Assembly: GCA_023213315.1 (NCBI GenBank)
Contig: JAKCPI010003276.1
Location: 1-64,000 of the forward strand
Direction: 5' to 3'
Length of the DNA stretch: 64,000 nt
Origin: Euborellia annulipes
Taxonomy: Eukaryota > Arthropoda > Insecta > Dermaptera > Anisolabididae
Of the stretch, positions 24,224 through 35,427 are shown in pieces. A model generated the notes under the pieces. That model did no database searches. It saw only the letters and a list, made by a program, of their open reading frames with translations, and was not told the origin of the DNA. A program made the position numbers and the translations under genes. Within the stretch, counting starts at the first letter, position 1; each line of letters opens with the position of its first letter.

Positions 24224-24408
24224 CAGTGTGGGACAATATTAAGTGCCACCCATGCGTTTTCTACTTGTGATTATTTCATTGTTTTAAAAAAAAATATATA
24301 TATTTTTTTAATAGAAACTTTCATGGTTCAATCTTTTCCAATTTCCTATAAAAAGAATGAAATCATCACAAGTAGAAAACGCATTGGACGTGCATAATTA
24401 TCCCCGAA
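24224..24408. mobile_element. Copy of the 49178 MITE
   Basis: It starts cagtgtgggacaatattaag and has the same gcgttttctacttgtgatta arm on both sides. The right end has diverged. Confidence 0.6.
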
Positions 24409-24907
24409 TAACCGCAAACATTTCAATTGCTAAATGGAGAGAGAGAGAGAGAGAGAGCTAATTTCTTTAAAAATAGATTATACATGGACTTAGTCTAAAT
24501 GTCCATGTGAAGTTATTAATCGGCCATTTGTCTATGTTCTCTCTCTCCCCTGAATTGATCTCCTTTAATCCCATCCTGAAAGCAATTGAAATGTCTGTCT
24601 GTCTAACATCTAACAGAAGAGACATTCTTAATCCTCTCAGGCCACTCAGTCATTCATTCAATGAGTTTTTTTTTTTACTTTCTCCTACCTCTATATATAT
24701 GTTAATATATAGAGAGAAAATTACCGTAATTAATTTTTTTGTTATCAAGCAAATACAAAAAAAAAACAATCTGTCCCAATAATCTTTAATTTTTTTTAAA
24801 TTTAAAAATGAATTTCTTGAGTTGAATGGCTGTAGATATTCAAATTAGAAACTGGAACGGGAGCCTTCCCAGGAACAGCAGCCAGGATAAATAATAAAAC
24901 TCTATAT

Positions 24908-24957
24908 TTCGTTGCCGACGTTTCGGGTGCAAGTCGCACCCATCCTCAGGGCCTATG
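24908..24957 (-). ncRNA. Hammerhead-like motif, left arm of the foldback element
   Basis: The inverted twin of the motif at 25650-25699, with identical core boxes. Two motifs facing away from each other on the arms could supply the two ACGT halves of one dimeric stem III. Confidence 0.5.
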
Positions 24958-25649
24958 GTAACAATTTTTTTATTAGTAATTAATTATTTTATATACATGA
25001 ATACAGTAAGTGCTATTTCATGAAATATTAAGTTTTTTACTCACAAGCAAAATTGTCATAATTTCGTACAAGTTGATCGGTACTTAAGAATAAATTCCAT
25101 GTTTATACATGTATTCGTTAGTATGTACAACAAGACACCCACGGCCTAAGCAACACATATGAATCTCTGATTAAATCTTATAAAAAATAACATCAACAAC
25201 TATAGCGCCCTTAAAAATAATAAAAAAAAAAAAGTGGAAAAAGAAAAAGGGAAAAATCAAATTACTTATAAATTAATTTATTAATAATAAAAAAAAAATC
25301 TCTCCTTTGTTAAATTAAAAATAAGTATTTAAATCGAGAGAATTAAAGAGTTCGTCGACCTAACCGATACTAAAAATAAGAAATAAATTATATTTGAATA
25401 TTAGATAATTAAAAAATTCATCATTTGCTATTTGAACGTCGTGCCTGTAAAAACGCTTTGCGATAGTTTTTCTTTGTTGTACATACTAACGAATACATGT
25501 ATAAACATGGAATTTATTCTTAAGTACCGATCAACTTGTACGAAATTATGACAATTTTGCTTGTGAGTAAAAAACTTAATATTTCATGAAATATCACTTA
25601 CTGTATTCATGTATATAAAATAATTAATTACTAATAAAAAAATTGTTAC

Positions 25650-25699
25650 CATAGGCCCTGAGGATGGGTGCGACTTGCACCCGAAACGTCGGCAACGAA
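25650..25699 (+). ncRNA. Hammerhead-like motif, right arm of the foldback element
   Basis: The core CTGAGGA and GAAACGTC are exact, and stem II is GGGTGC/GCACCC with one extra T before it. The outer GCC/GGC pair next to the core, and GTT/AAC can pair beyond a bulge. Confidence 0.5.
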
Positions 25700-26219
25700 A
25701 TATAGAGTTTTATTATTTATCCTGGCTGCTGTTCCTGGGAAGGCTCCCGTTCCAGTTTCCAATTAAAAATGAATTTATTGTTATTATTAATCACATATTA
25801 ATTAAGAAATTTTTAAAATAAGCTTAGATGATTTATTTAAAAATCAACTGTCAAATTAGTTCAGCATTCTTGCAATAGATGGCAGGCTAGTCTAACAGAC
25901 GATATAGTATTAGCCTATATTTATATATTTTTATGCTTTTATAAAAGATACATAATATATAATACATTTATAAAGTATTTATTGTTAAAAGATCAATGAA
26001 AATCAACCAAATGCATTAAATATTATTAGCTACCATTCTGACATCTCTTTTTGAATTACTTGATTTTTTGGGCATACTTTTTATGACACACAACGCCATC
26101 TTATCGGGAAAAATATGCGTAACACCTTCCTTGTATGATTTTTCTTCACGTCTTATAAAAACACCCCCGATTATGGTTGTAAATAAAAAAAAACACAATT
26201 TTTTTTTTTTTTTTCGAAA

Positions 26220-26615
26220 AAGGAACCCGAAGAAGCGAAGACGCCACGTGGCCGACCTCGGGGTATGACTCGCGGGTAAATTTAGCCCTCGGGCGAAGGA
26301 ATAAGCTAAGTGAAAATAGAGACGGTGAGAAATCGCACACGAAAATAGCCTTTAAAAATAAAATAGAAATTGTAAATCGGGTTATAAAAAGCTATGGGGT
26401 CCCCCCTTCCCCGACTACCCCTGGCCCGTTTCGCGCGCGCACACACACACACAGGGATCTCGTCATCTATGATGAACTTGTACGCACGCCGCCGTCCCGG
26501 CAGGCAGGCAGGCACAACACGACAATGTTCACGCGTGTCAAGAAATAGTGTGAATCTTGGGAATGGCAGGAATGCGCTCGTGCCAACGCCGATCCTTCGG
26601 CCTTATATTTAGAAA
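26220..26615 (+). promoter_or_regulatory. GC-rich block with TATA-like box, possible promoter and 5' UTR
   Basis: The order on the plus strand is an E-box cacgtg (26245-26250), TTATAAAAAG near 26383, then a C- and CpG-rich stretch (tttcgcgcgcgcacac). There is no convincing coding frame. It could serve a plus-strand gene whose next exon might be the 30.8-kb candidate, but nothing links them. Confidence 0.3.
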
Positions 26616-26918
26616 CCCTCTAACTAACATCACCTAAACCATCACCAGTTATAAATCTTCTTCTTCTTTTTCTTCTTTATCAGTCTTGTTGCCCTTGTTT
26701 CTTCTTACTCATTACTTATTTATTTGCTTGCTTTCTTTCTTTTCTATGCCCCGCTTTCTTGGTTGGCCTCGTTATCCCGAACAACAACTCCATCTTTTGG
26801 ATATTCCCATTCATTTAGATCACCTTCTTCTATTGTTGATTGGCGAAAAAAAATATATGAATTTTCAATCGTTTTTCATATACTTGAATTTTAATTTGTG
26901 AAATCAAATTGATAATAA

Positions 26919-27328
26919 CTAGCCGCGCCGCCCGCCTTCGGCGCCCCTGGACCCCCAGCCGCTGGCTCGGGCCCGCCTGCGGCCGACCCTCGCCTTTTCT
27001 TAATTATAAAAAGAAAATTATTATTACTACGTATTCCAATCCAGTGCCTGTTTGAGGATTTGTTTACCTTCATAGAATACACAACTTCAAAGAATACTTA
27101 AATATTTCTCTATACATTTCCTATGGGAGAAATCGTAACTTTAAGAATTAATAACTCAAAAAGTTATAGGAATTTTGGGACCCGAGTATTTTTCCGGGAT
27201 TCTCTATAACGTCCTCTATAAAACTGCAAAATTTCGTTTCAAAATTCCAATCGGAAGTTGGTCAAACAGAGCGTGACAGACGGACAGACAGACAGACAGA
27301 CGGACACTCCGTAATTATTATATATAGA
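26919..27328 (-). mobile_element. Complete non-autonomous Helitron (410 bp)
   Basis: Read on the minus strand, it begins TCTATATATAATAATTACGG and continues with the gtccgtctgtc array. It ends with a GC-rich hairpin around gccgaaggc followed by CTAG. The host base before it is A and after it is T, exactly the Helitron A|T insertion rule. The internal open frames have no protein similarity, so it depends on a helicase elsewhere. Confidence 0.8.
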
Positions 27329-27613
27329 TAATAATAATAATAAATCCGTTTATTAGTATTTTTATTTTTACATACAATATTTTCTTAACATTCAATTTAA
27401 AAAAATTTTTTTTTAAGTGAAACTTTTATTTGATATCCTCAAATTTTTTCGCTCTTCTATCTGCATGTCGCGTTACAAAATTTTCAGTTCCGAAAAAAAA
27501 GTTTCACTTGCATCGTGGTTTCATAAAACCACACAATGATTTTTTTTTTTTTTTTATTTTATATATAATTTAAACAATTTTTATGACCATTAGGTTTATT
27601 AAGATTTAATAAA

Positions 27614-28018
27614 ATGGTTTCGGAAACTAGGCCCATTGTTGAGCAAAGGCCTCTCCCAGACTTCGCCACAGAATTCTATCTTCGGCCAGCTGGAACCAAT
27701 TTTGTCCCGCAAAGTTCTTCAGATCTTTCGGTCTATCTAAGATGTTGTCGTCCTCCGCTTTCTCCTTTTTCCTCTACGATACCATTCGAAGACGTGCTTG
27801 GCCTATCTATCTCCTGACATTCGTCTCAGTTGTCCTGTCCACTTCCATTTTAATTGTTTGACGGAGACGGCAATAGTCTTAAATTTCGTTTTTATTTTTA
27901 ACACTATATTTGCTATACGATCTTTCCTAGATATACCAAAAATTCGTCTCTCTATGGCTCTTTGTATATGCAACTTCAATTCGCTTTTTAATAGAGACCA
28001 AGTTTGGGATCGATAGTT
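27614..28018 (-). pseudogene. Decayed 3' end of an RTE-type LINE
   Basis: The minus strand reads QRAIERRIFGISRKDRIANI, then VKQLKWKWTGQLRRMSGDR, a stop, and AKHVFEWYRRGKRRKRRTTT. This is the conserved C-terminal pattern of RTE-clade ORF2 (QRAMERRMLGI...DRIRN...KLKWQWAGH..R). In-frame stops show the copy is dead. The far end, aaaggcctctcccagac on the plus strand, is the usual end of such elements. Confidence 0.75.
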
Positions 28019-28019
28019 T

Positions 28020-29220
28020 TAAGCATGACAATTGACAGGTATAAAGTTTTTTTAGTGCATAGGGAATTTTTTTAACAGCTAATAGTAAATCGTACCGGTT
28101 ATCGATAATGAGGTAAAAAATAATGCTTGTACAAATAGCGACGTTAACATTATTTCAAAGCAGTCAAAATCATAACCTTACTTTTTAGGTTAAAGACGCC
28201 ATTTTTGTTCATTAAATACGGCGTTAAAAAAATAAAGGCACTCCCGAGACATGATATTAATTTTTAACACTATTGACTAAAATTTAACGCTTTCGGAGCA
28301 AACGTTTTTGCTTTCAGAATAGCAATTTGGGGCAAGGAAACTGTTAAAATGAATTAACACTGTTTACAGTGCTTAGAGAATAGACCTGATCTGATGATTG
28401 TATATGTTGCTAACCTATTTGCATATAAAATGCTACTAACTTCACTTAGGTCTCCATTGGAGGTTAGTTCACTTAAGTCGGAGCAAGTGAACAGAACTTG
28501 AAAATGACTTCAGAATTAGTAGTCGAAACGTATTTCAATAAATATTATTAATACAAAATAAAATCTATAATTAAAAATTATCATAATAATAGAGAAATGT
28601 TAATTAATAAACAACAATTAAACACAACAAAATAGGAGATTCTCAAAAATTAGAGATGTAGAATATATATAGACATATATATATATATATAAGGAAAAGT
28701 AAACAATCTATAAAATGTGAAATTATCCAACAAGATTAGTAATTTTAATATTTTGAATAGTATTGAGATAATTGAACGGATAATCATACCCAGGTTAAAC
28801 ATTTCTTTCTGTTTTTAATTATAATAGTCCTTTAGATATACAATATAGGCCTATTTGATGATTTCTAATTCATAATTTAACGATATCCCGGGACTCTGAC
28901 CCCAGAAATATTTTCATCTCATTCTGTGCCAACTACATATAATAGTTAAAAGATCTTTTTTACTTAACAGAAAAAAAAAAAACGAAGAAGAAATAAAAGC
29001 CTAATAATATATTGGCATTAAAATAGATTTATTAATCTGGGACATCATTCCAATGAATAAATATTTTTTTTAATGCCAATATCATTTTATTATAATAAAT
29101 CTCAATTGGCAAACTTTTCTTTGAATCGGAATTTTAAATAGCTATTTGAAATTTATTTTTTTAATACCCATTTAAGAGTTTTCTAATTTATAATTTTTTT
29201 TTTTTAATTATCTACTAATA
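28020..29220. other. AT-rich intergenic DNA
   Basis: No coding signal or recognised element was seen apart from short TA arrays (28675-28692). Confidence 0.35.
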
Positions 29221-29225
29221 AATAA

Positions 29226-29270
29226 ATCATCCTGAAGAAGTTAAAATTCTTAACGAAACGTTTTTTTTAT
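29226..29270 (+). ncRNA. Hammerhead-like motif
   Basis: CTGAAGA, A, GTTAA-loop-TTAAC, GAAACGTT. Core boxes are exact and the cleavage triplet would be GTT. Flanks AATAAA and TTTATT can pair as a weak stem I. Confidence 0.45.
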
Positions 29271-29480
29271 TTTTTTATTGTAAATAAAAAGAATATTTTT
29301 GCTTGAATTATTAGCAAGACTCTTTGTGCAGGCAAAATATTATTTATAGCGGCGTTTCGGTTTTAATTTGAGACCATCTTCTGGCACTTAATCAATATAA
29401 TTATCTCCCCTTTGGCGTAAAATCGGATAATTCACTCTCGGCAATGTTTTTGAAGTGAAAAAGGAGATTAATTGAACAGG

Positions 29481-29522
29481 ATGCAAGACGTTTCGGTCTC
29501 AGAGCTACCTTCATCATGTATG
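29481..29522 (-). ncRNA. Hammerhead-like motif, imperfect
   Basis: The minus strand reads ATGATGA, A, GGT-loop-ACC, GAAACGTC. The first core base is A instead of C. Flanking ATGCA and TGCAT can pair. Confidence 0.35.
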
Positions 29523-30055
29523 CATATTGTATAACTCCTAAATAACGATATTATTTGTTTTGTAGATGCATTTTGGGAAAACACAGTGTTTTTTTTTTTC
29601 TTTATTTTAGAATCCCTTCTTTAGAACCGAAACGTTGCTCTAATTAGATTTCTTTACAATCTATGACGAGTGTGCAAGTGGCCGGAAGGTATATATTATT
29701 AGAAAATGAGAATTGGTCCCAGAAGTGTTAAATTTATTATAAATTATGATGGGATGCATAAATTCTTCTATCAGTGCCTGTAGGGTAGGCAACCCAAATG
29801 ACCTCTTTTCTCATTCGCCACCTCAAATAGCTTCTTCTTTTCTCTCGTAGTAGGAATTTTATTATAATCATGCACAAGCATATTTGCGCAAGTAAAACTT
29901 TCCGCCATTTTATAGACATCTTGACATTTGATTTAATATATATTAAATTAATATCATTTAATATTTCAATTTAAATATTAATATTTGAGTATTGAGAAGA
30001 TTCAAGGTAGCCGAAAGCAATAAAGAAAAAATAGTGGCTCTTGGCAAACAGCACT

Positions 30056-30097
30056 TTGTCTTGATGAAGGCCGGAATATCAGCCGAAACGTCGACAA
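30056..30097 (+). ncRNA. Hammerhead-like motif
   Basis: The sequence TTGTC, TTGATGA, AGGC-loop-GCC, GAAACGTC, GACAA: stem I pairs five bases (TTGTC/GACAA) and stem II three. The first core C is T here. A longer inverted repeat (29998-30031 with 30126-30159) encloses it. Confidence 0.5.
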
Positions 30098-30791
30098 GCG
30101 TGTAAAATAAAGCGAAAGATAAATATATTTTTTCTTTATTGCTTTTGACTGCCTTGAATCTACCTCTTCACTACTCATTATACAAAGGTTCCTGCTATGG
30201 AGAGAGAGAGATTTATAAAATTTATTAAAGTGGAACTTTTATTTGATTGCCTCAAATTTTTTTCGCTCTTCTATCAGCATGTCGCGTTACAGGTCATGAC
30301 GTCAAAGGCCGTGACGCTACAAGCCATGACGTCACAAGCCGTTACGACAAAAATAGGAAAGTTAAAATTTAATATATATGACTAATTATAAAAAAATAAT
30401 TGTGAGATTTAATTATTCAATTTTTAAATTGATAAAATATAATTTTTAAAATAATTTAAAATGATTCAAATCTTCAATTACTAAATAAATATTGTTCTCA
30501 GTTTTTAACATACGCCTATTAATTTCCCATTTTCCAATTATTAAGTTAAGATTAAAAACGCGATTTTAATACCCTTAATTGAATAATTTTTTTAAAGGCC
30601 TACGAACCGAAAAAAAAGTTTCACTTACATCGTGGTTTCATAAAACCACACAATGATTTTTTTTCAGAATTTTTTATTAAGAAAAATTTTTTTAATTAAG
30701 TTTTCTTAAACCTTTTTTTCTTTCTTTTTTTTGTTGCTTACTTTTAATTGAAAGCTGTGTGTGTGTGTTGGTGTGGTGTGGTGTGTCATAG

Positions 30792-31084
30792 TGCCCGGTG
30801 TGGTGGTAGCCGTGGTGGTAGCCGTGGTGCTGACCACGCTGGGCGTCATCACGTGCGCGGTGAGCCACCTAAAGTCTTCTACGGGGGCAGGGGGGCCCCC
30901 GAGTCGGGGTACAGCAGCCCTCGCGGCGCCATCACCGCCTCCGCCGCCGCCGCCGCCGCCTCCGCCACTACCGCCGCCCCCAATGGCCGCCGCCGCCGCC
31001 GCCACCTGCTGGCCTAACCCTGAGGCGGGCACCACACCGACACACCCGGGGGGCGCTGCGCCCCCTTCAGCCAGGCATGCCACG
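30792..31084 (+). CDS. Candidate internal exon: membrane segment plus Pro/Ala-rich tail
   Basis: A strongly GC- and CpG-rich block stands out from AT-rich DNA. It has an acceptor-like gtgtcatag preceded by a pyrimidine-rich tract and a good donor cacg|gtaagc at its end. One frame is open throughout and reads VPGVVVAVVVAVVLTTLG then VITCAVSHLKSS (one hydrophobic helix with a charged end), followed by runs of Pro and Ala from GCC/CCG repeats. A second frame (containing EPPKVFYGGRGAPESGYSS) is open until a stop at 31015-31017, so the frame is not certain. This would suit the transmembrane and cytoplasmic start of a single-pass receptor or adhesion protein. I do not recognise the family, and the partner exons were not found. 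Confidence 0.4.
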
Positions 31085-31174
31085 GTAAGCCGCCTTCTCT
31101 TCTTCCATTTTGCAACATATTAATCATCTAATAGTGGAGCGGACGTCTGTCCTTTGAATTTTGCATTCTTATAG

Positions 31175-31328
31175 AGAGTTCGGGGTATCTAAGGCCATTT
31201 AGACCCCGTCTCTATTTATTTAAATTGATTTGTACCAAATTTTGTCACCTGGGACGGGATGCGAACCCGCGACCCTTGGTATAAGATAAAAGGCCGGCAC
31301 GCTAACCGCTACACCATGGCCCGAGGGC
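31175..31328 (-). mobile_element. SINE-A variant copy
   Basis: This subfamily keeps the head (ggcccgagggc) and box B (gatgcgaacccgcgac) but carries a different body (tctaaggccatttagaccc). It is shared with 53084-53260. Confidence 0.65.
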
Positions 31329-31439
31329 CCCAATTAATTTTAATAATAAATAGTCTAATAAATAAAGTCTTTAATAATTAAATCTTTCAAATGAAACATA
31401 ATAAAAATTGTTATATAATTAAATTTTTAATTTTTTTTT

Positions 31440-31565
31440 CCCTTTGAGAGTCGGGGATGGGGCTTGGATTGGATAGACAGACAGACGGACACCTCGCCAT
31501 TATATATATGGATTTTTTTAAGGGATAAGAGGGTGGGAGGCCGCCGAAGGCATTCGGAGCGCTTA
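31440..31565. mobile_element. Helitron-like fragment
   Basis: It contains gacagacagacggacacc next to attatatatatgga (the usual 5' terminus, minus strand), then a GC-rich piece (gaggccgccgaaggcattcg). Boundaries are uncertain. Confidence 0.35.
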
Positions 31566-32422
31566 GTAATTTTATTAACTAACTAGCAAAATGAGTTCCC
31601 TCCTTGTGTTTGTTTCTTCTAAGGCTCGGTTGCCGCACATATAATTAACGGTTAAGCTAGTTGACTATAACAATTTAGTCTTTTCAGTTCTAGTTAAGCT
31701 ATATGATTAAAAAAGAGCCTAGATCGTAGTTAACCAGCAAAGACACAAAAGCTTTGCAAAGGAGTGAAATTAGAAATGCAATATTATTTTATTTATTTAT
31801 TTTTTTTTTAGAAACTTATAAATTTTTAAAATTAATTATCTTTTGTATAAATGATGCCTTTATTAAGTTACTAACTTCACAAAACTTTCCTTAGGTTCCT
31901 TCACATTTAGTTAACTACTAGCTATTCCTTGGATAAGACTTTGACTTTCGAATCTTTTCAGTTCTAGTTCAGGCCGATGTTAGCTAGTAAATGTTCAAAA
32001 TTCAGTATAAGGCTTAACAATAGGGGTGATATTAGAAACACAAGTCAAATTCAATGTGAAGTTTGGAACTATTGGTAAATTGGAATGTAAATCCTTTATT
32101 AATCCTTGTTTATTTTTATATAATCTAAGAAGAAGAATTAAGAATTCACGCGTAGGCACAAGTTTAAATATTTTTAAAATTAAAATAATTTAATAATAAT
32201 TAAACCTAGTGGATTGTTTTAATTTGTTTGTTTATTTTTATTTTTTTTTTTAATTTGTAAAAAAATTTTTATTATTTTTAATTAATTATTTTATTATAAT
32301 TTATAATATTTATTTCCCGACCGTACAACGACAGATTATGTAATTAGATGTGAATACGAGCAAACAAAATTGATAACCTTGTTTTTAAACTTACCCTGAT
32401 CTGGCTGAATAAAATAATAAAG

Positions 32423-32545
32423 ATGGAGCCGGATAGATTACCGAAAATCTGCTTTCGAAGAATGGTGGCATTAAATGAAGCAGAGGAGATGGATAGGAGG
32501 TACAACTGGGCATCCCAAGAATATATTCTGAAAATATATTTTTTT
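32423..32545 (+). pseudogene. Possible LINE ORF2 C-terminal remnant
   Basis: A short open piece reads MEPDRLPKICFRRMVALNEA then DRRYNWASQ. It resembles the region after the reverse transcriptase in some LINEs, where a K/R-x-NW-(A/V)SQ pattern occurs. No supporting flanks were seen. Confidence 0.3.
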
Positions 32546-32814
32546 AATAATTTTTATAGGTTATGTCTTAAGTTACTAACTTCACAAAACTCCTCAGATA
32601 GCTTATTATATGTAACTCGTTGGTGGCAAAATCTCCTAAAGGCAGGCTGTGCAATTATTTCTAATAATATATATATATAAAAAATACATTGTAATATTAA
32701 AAACATGTCCTGATGAAAGTAATAAATAAAAATGGCTGTCAGATTACAAATAAAGACTTGACTATGTTCTTAAAAGAGCATGAAATAAATAATATTCATT
32801 GATTCTCTCTCTCT

Positions 32815-32850
32815 TTCTGTTGCTTATGCAAATCCTTGCAATTGCATCAG

Positions 32851-32888
<38 letters not shown>

Positions 32889-33005
32889 GGTTGCTGCTGC
32901 TGCTGCTGCCAGAGGAGGAGGTTAACTGAGATCAAGGTGAAGCCAATCAGAGAGGAGACAGGTTTGCTTGCCTTGCTGCTTGCTATTTTCTGTCTGGCTT
33001 GTAAC
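32815..33005 (+). other. Octamer/CT-repeat/CTG-repeat block
   Basis: It carries atgcaaat (32826-32833), a (TC)n run at 32852-32885, (CTG)5 at 32892-32907 and agccaatcag (CCAAT type). This combination looks like regulatory or 5'-UTR DNA, but no gene start was found. Confidence 0.25.
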
Positions 33006-33672
33006 TTCAATTTATTTTACATACTTCAACTATGAATTTCAAAAAAAAAAAAAAAAAAAAAAATCTTAATTTCTTCATTTCAATTTGTTTGTGTAAAAAA
33101 AACAAACAAAAAAGATCAAAAATAAATGCAGCATTGACACGATAAAATAACGTTTCTGTTAGAAATTGCTCTATTATCTGTTTTAAAATCCACTGTCCGT
33201 TGGATGCACAACTGAAATTTTAAATACATTCGACTGGCAAGTTGAAAGAGGCGCCATTTAGGATTTTTCCTCTGCTCGTTGATTTTTTCTCTCTCTCTCT
33301 ATTCTATCTCTCAGTTGCATCTGTATTTATTTGCTCTTTTTTTTATTTATTTTCCTTCACTAATAATTATAATTATGATTTCATTATTTTTTTTTTCATA
33401 AATTGGCAATACCCATTAAATTAGAAACAATATTCAAACAATGTATAAAATTTAATTATCTAATTATTATTATTATTATATTAATTAAAATATTCAATGT
33501 AATCAACTATAAACGAATATATTTTATTATAAAAAAAAAGTGCAGATCAATTCTCCAAGTTATACCGCCTGATTAAATTAATAATTAAATCAAATTAGAG
33601 GAAAACAAATAAGGTGAATAATTTATCAATATTTGAAAATGCTATTTTTTTATTTTATAAGTCCTTTTCGCT

Positions 33673-33705
33673 CACGTTTCAGTCTTGGTAATAACCATCT
33701 TCAGG
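33673..33705 (-). ncRNA. Hammerhead-like motif, decayed
   Basis: CTGAAGA, T, GGT-loop-ACC with an asymmetric bulge, then GAAACGTG. G at the cleavage position would block activity. Confidence 0.3.
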
Positions 33706-33769
33706 ATGTTATTATAAAAATACAATATTAATTTGAATTACATTGAAAATGGGCATCCTTATAAATTTA

Positions 33770-33905
33770 TAATTTCCGTCCGTCTGTTTGTCAGGTTATT
33801 TCAAAAATGAAATTTTATATTTTTTAAAAATTATTTTCATTCCGAAATGCGTCTTATTGGAAGCGATTAATTATTGAAATTACTATTTCACCAATTAGAA
33901 ATATT
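33770..33905 (+). mobile_element. Helitron-like 5' fragment
   Basis: This segment, tttccgtccgtctgtttgtc followed by the family body, is decayed and has no 3' end. Confidence 0.35.
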
Positions 33906-35400
33906 TTTTGTCCTTGAAATCAGAGTACAAAATAAACCAAATTTATTTTTGAAATTTCACAGGAGGTTAGTTTAAATTTATTTAATTAGGTATAATAAAA
34001 AAGGAATTTGTTAAAACTTATAAATTATGTCGGTGTGCTTTGGTCATTTGGGTTGCTACCTAAAAACCATTTATTTGTTTAGAGCGGGCTTTCCCTCTAA
34101 CTCAGGAACTCATTTCATGTTTGGTAATCACAAGTTACTCAAGCTAAGAGTGGATTTTTATTCGATTCTCTTTTGTTTATTGTGCTCGCAAGGCTTATAC
34201 CTTACCCAATACGAGGTTCTTTTGAGGTTGGTCGTCAGAGTCCAACCCGACCCCTTAACACAAATGAGAAAATTGGAAGTAGGATAGACGTATTATAAGT
34301 GAGAAAATTGGAAAATTTAGTATAACTTTATATGATTAATTATAGAGTATTAATTGTGGGATTTAATTGGAATTTTAACCTAAATGGCCTCGGTAGCCGA
34401 GAAAGAAAAAAATAAAAATAATAATTATTATTTAATAGATAATTAACTTTTATTTTAAAACTTTCAATCCTCATTAACTTCGAAACTACTTGACGGATTT
34501 TCATGATGTTTTTTTCAATGTAGACCTATAGAGAATTCTAAGAGGATGGTTTGAGGCTAGATTTTATAAACATATTTTGAAGTCTAGAAATATAAATTCT
34601 AATTTACAAATTAAATCTCTTTTAAATAATTAAAATTTTTTTTTTTAAATTTTTGACCATGTCTTCATGGCAGCATTACAAAATCATACAATCCCTTAAT
34701 ATCTTCCTCGCTATTAAAATACTTTAAAATTTCCACTTTATTTCCCAAATTCTGGATCTTCGGGATGTGGTACTTTCTAAAGGGACATTCGGTGGGGACA
34801 AAATCTTATAATTATATTTATTGTTTCGATGGCAACTGGGGAACGTCCCACAATGCCTTGCTTCACTGCATGGCCGTTCCACATGCTCCCCATCCATATA
34901 TATGGAGAAACTTTTAAAAAGCGAGGGGAGCGCACAGGCACAGATAATAAATAAATCTATAAATATAACTTGCTTTATAATTATGCAAATAGAAACAGGT
35001 TGTTTTTATATTTTTATTTTTATATATACGTTTATGTTTGATAATAACAAGTGCATGTAACCTTTTTAAAAAAAGTGATAAAACGGATTGAAATTCAACT
35101 GTGCATAAAAAGATAAAACAAGAAAAGATTGACCTTTGATTGAAAACAATTGCGTTATCAAATTTGAATAAAAAAAAAATTCCTATTAATATTTTGTTGT
35201 ATTTAAAAAATGTGATAAGAAAATAATAAATAACTGAATACTTTAAATTCCTTGTAATCATTCTACTGGATATCATTCTTTTTTTTTGTAAATATAATTA
35301 CATTATGTTTAATGTTGATAAATGAACCTTGGGAAGGGTAACTCTGGGAGTCCCGAGGGGGGGGGGGGCTCCAGAGGGCTCGTGACCCCCCACAGAAAAT
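33906..35400. other. Intergenic DNA with an R2 copy and an unassigned open frame
   Basis: An 86-codon plus-strand frame (34027-34287) is GC-richer and shares gtcatttgggttgc with minus-strand DNA near 29790, so it is more likely repeat than gene. R2 lies at 34340-34545. Confidence 0.3.
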
Positions 35401-35427
35401 TTCTGTGATTGGATCTCCTATCACGGC

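Larger units (their letters stand above)
24816..25764. mobile_element. Foldback element with hammerhead-like motifs on both arms
   Basis: The arms at about 24843-25136 and 25475-25765 are nearly perfect inverted copies (outer ends actggaacgggagccttccc and complement; inner ends near tatgtacaacaa). The loop is about 340 bp. A 12-bp direct repeat aaaaatgaattt flanks it (24804-24815, 25765-25776). Each arm carries the same hammerhead-like core, pointing outward. No protein is encoded. Confidence 0.7.
24722..26115. mobile_element. Second copy of the 6430-9405 arm, split by a foldback insertion
   Basis: The stretches 24722-24815 and 25765-26115 together match 6597-7030 in order (gttatcaagcaaatac, caataatctttaattttttt, atagatggcaggctagtcta). 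The 949 bp between them are a separate inverted-repeat insertion flanked by aaaaatgaattt on both sides. Confidence 0.65.

Noticed and set aside
29625..29645. A further hammerhead-like copy
   Set aside because: Only the 3' half (ACCGAAACGTT) is present; the CTGANGA box is missing.
30706..31083. Minus-strand frame rich in Gly and Thr
   Set aside because: It is the reverse of GCC and GTGT repeats; splice-like borders favour the plus strand.
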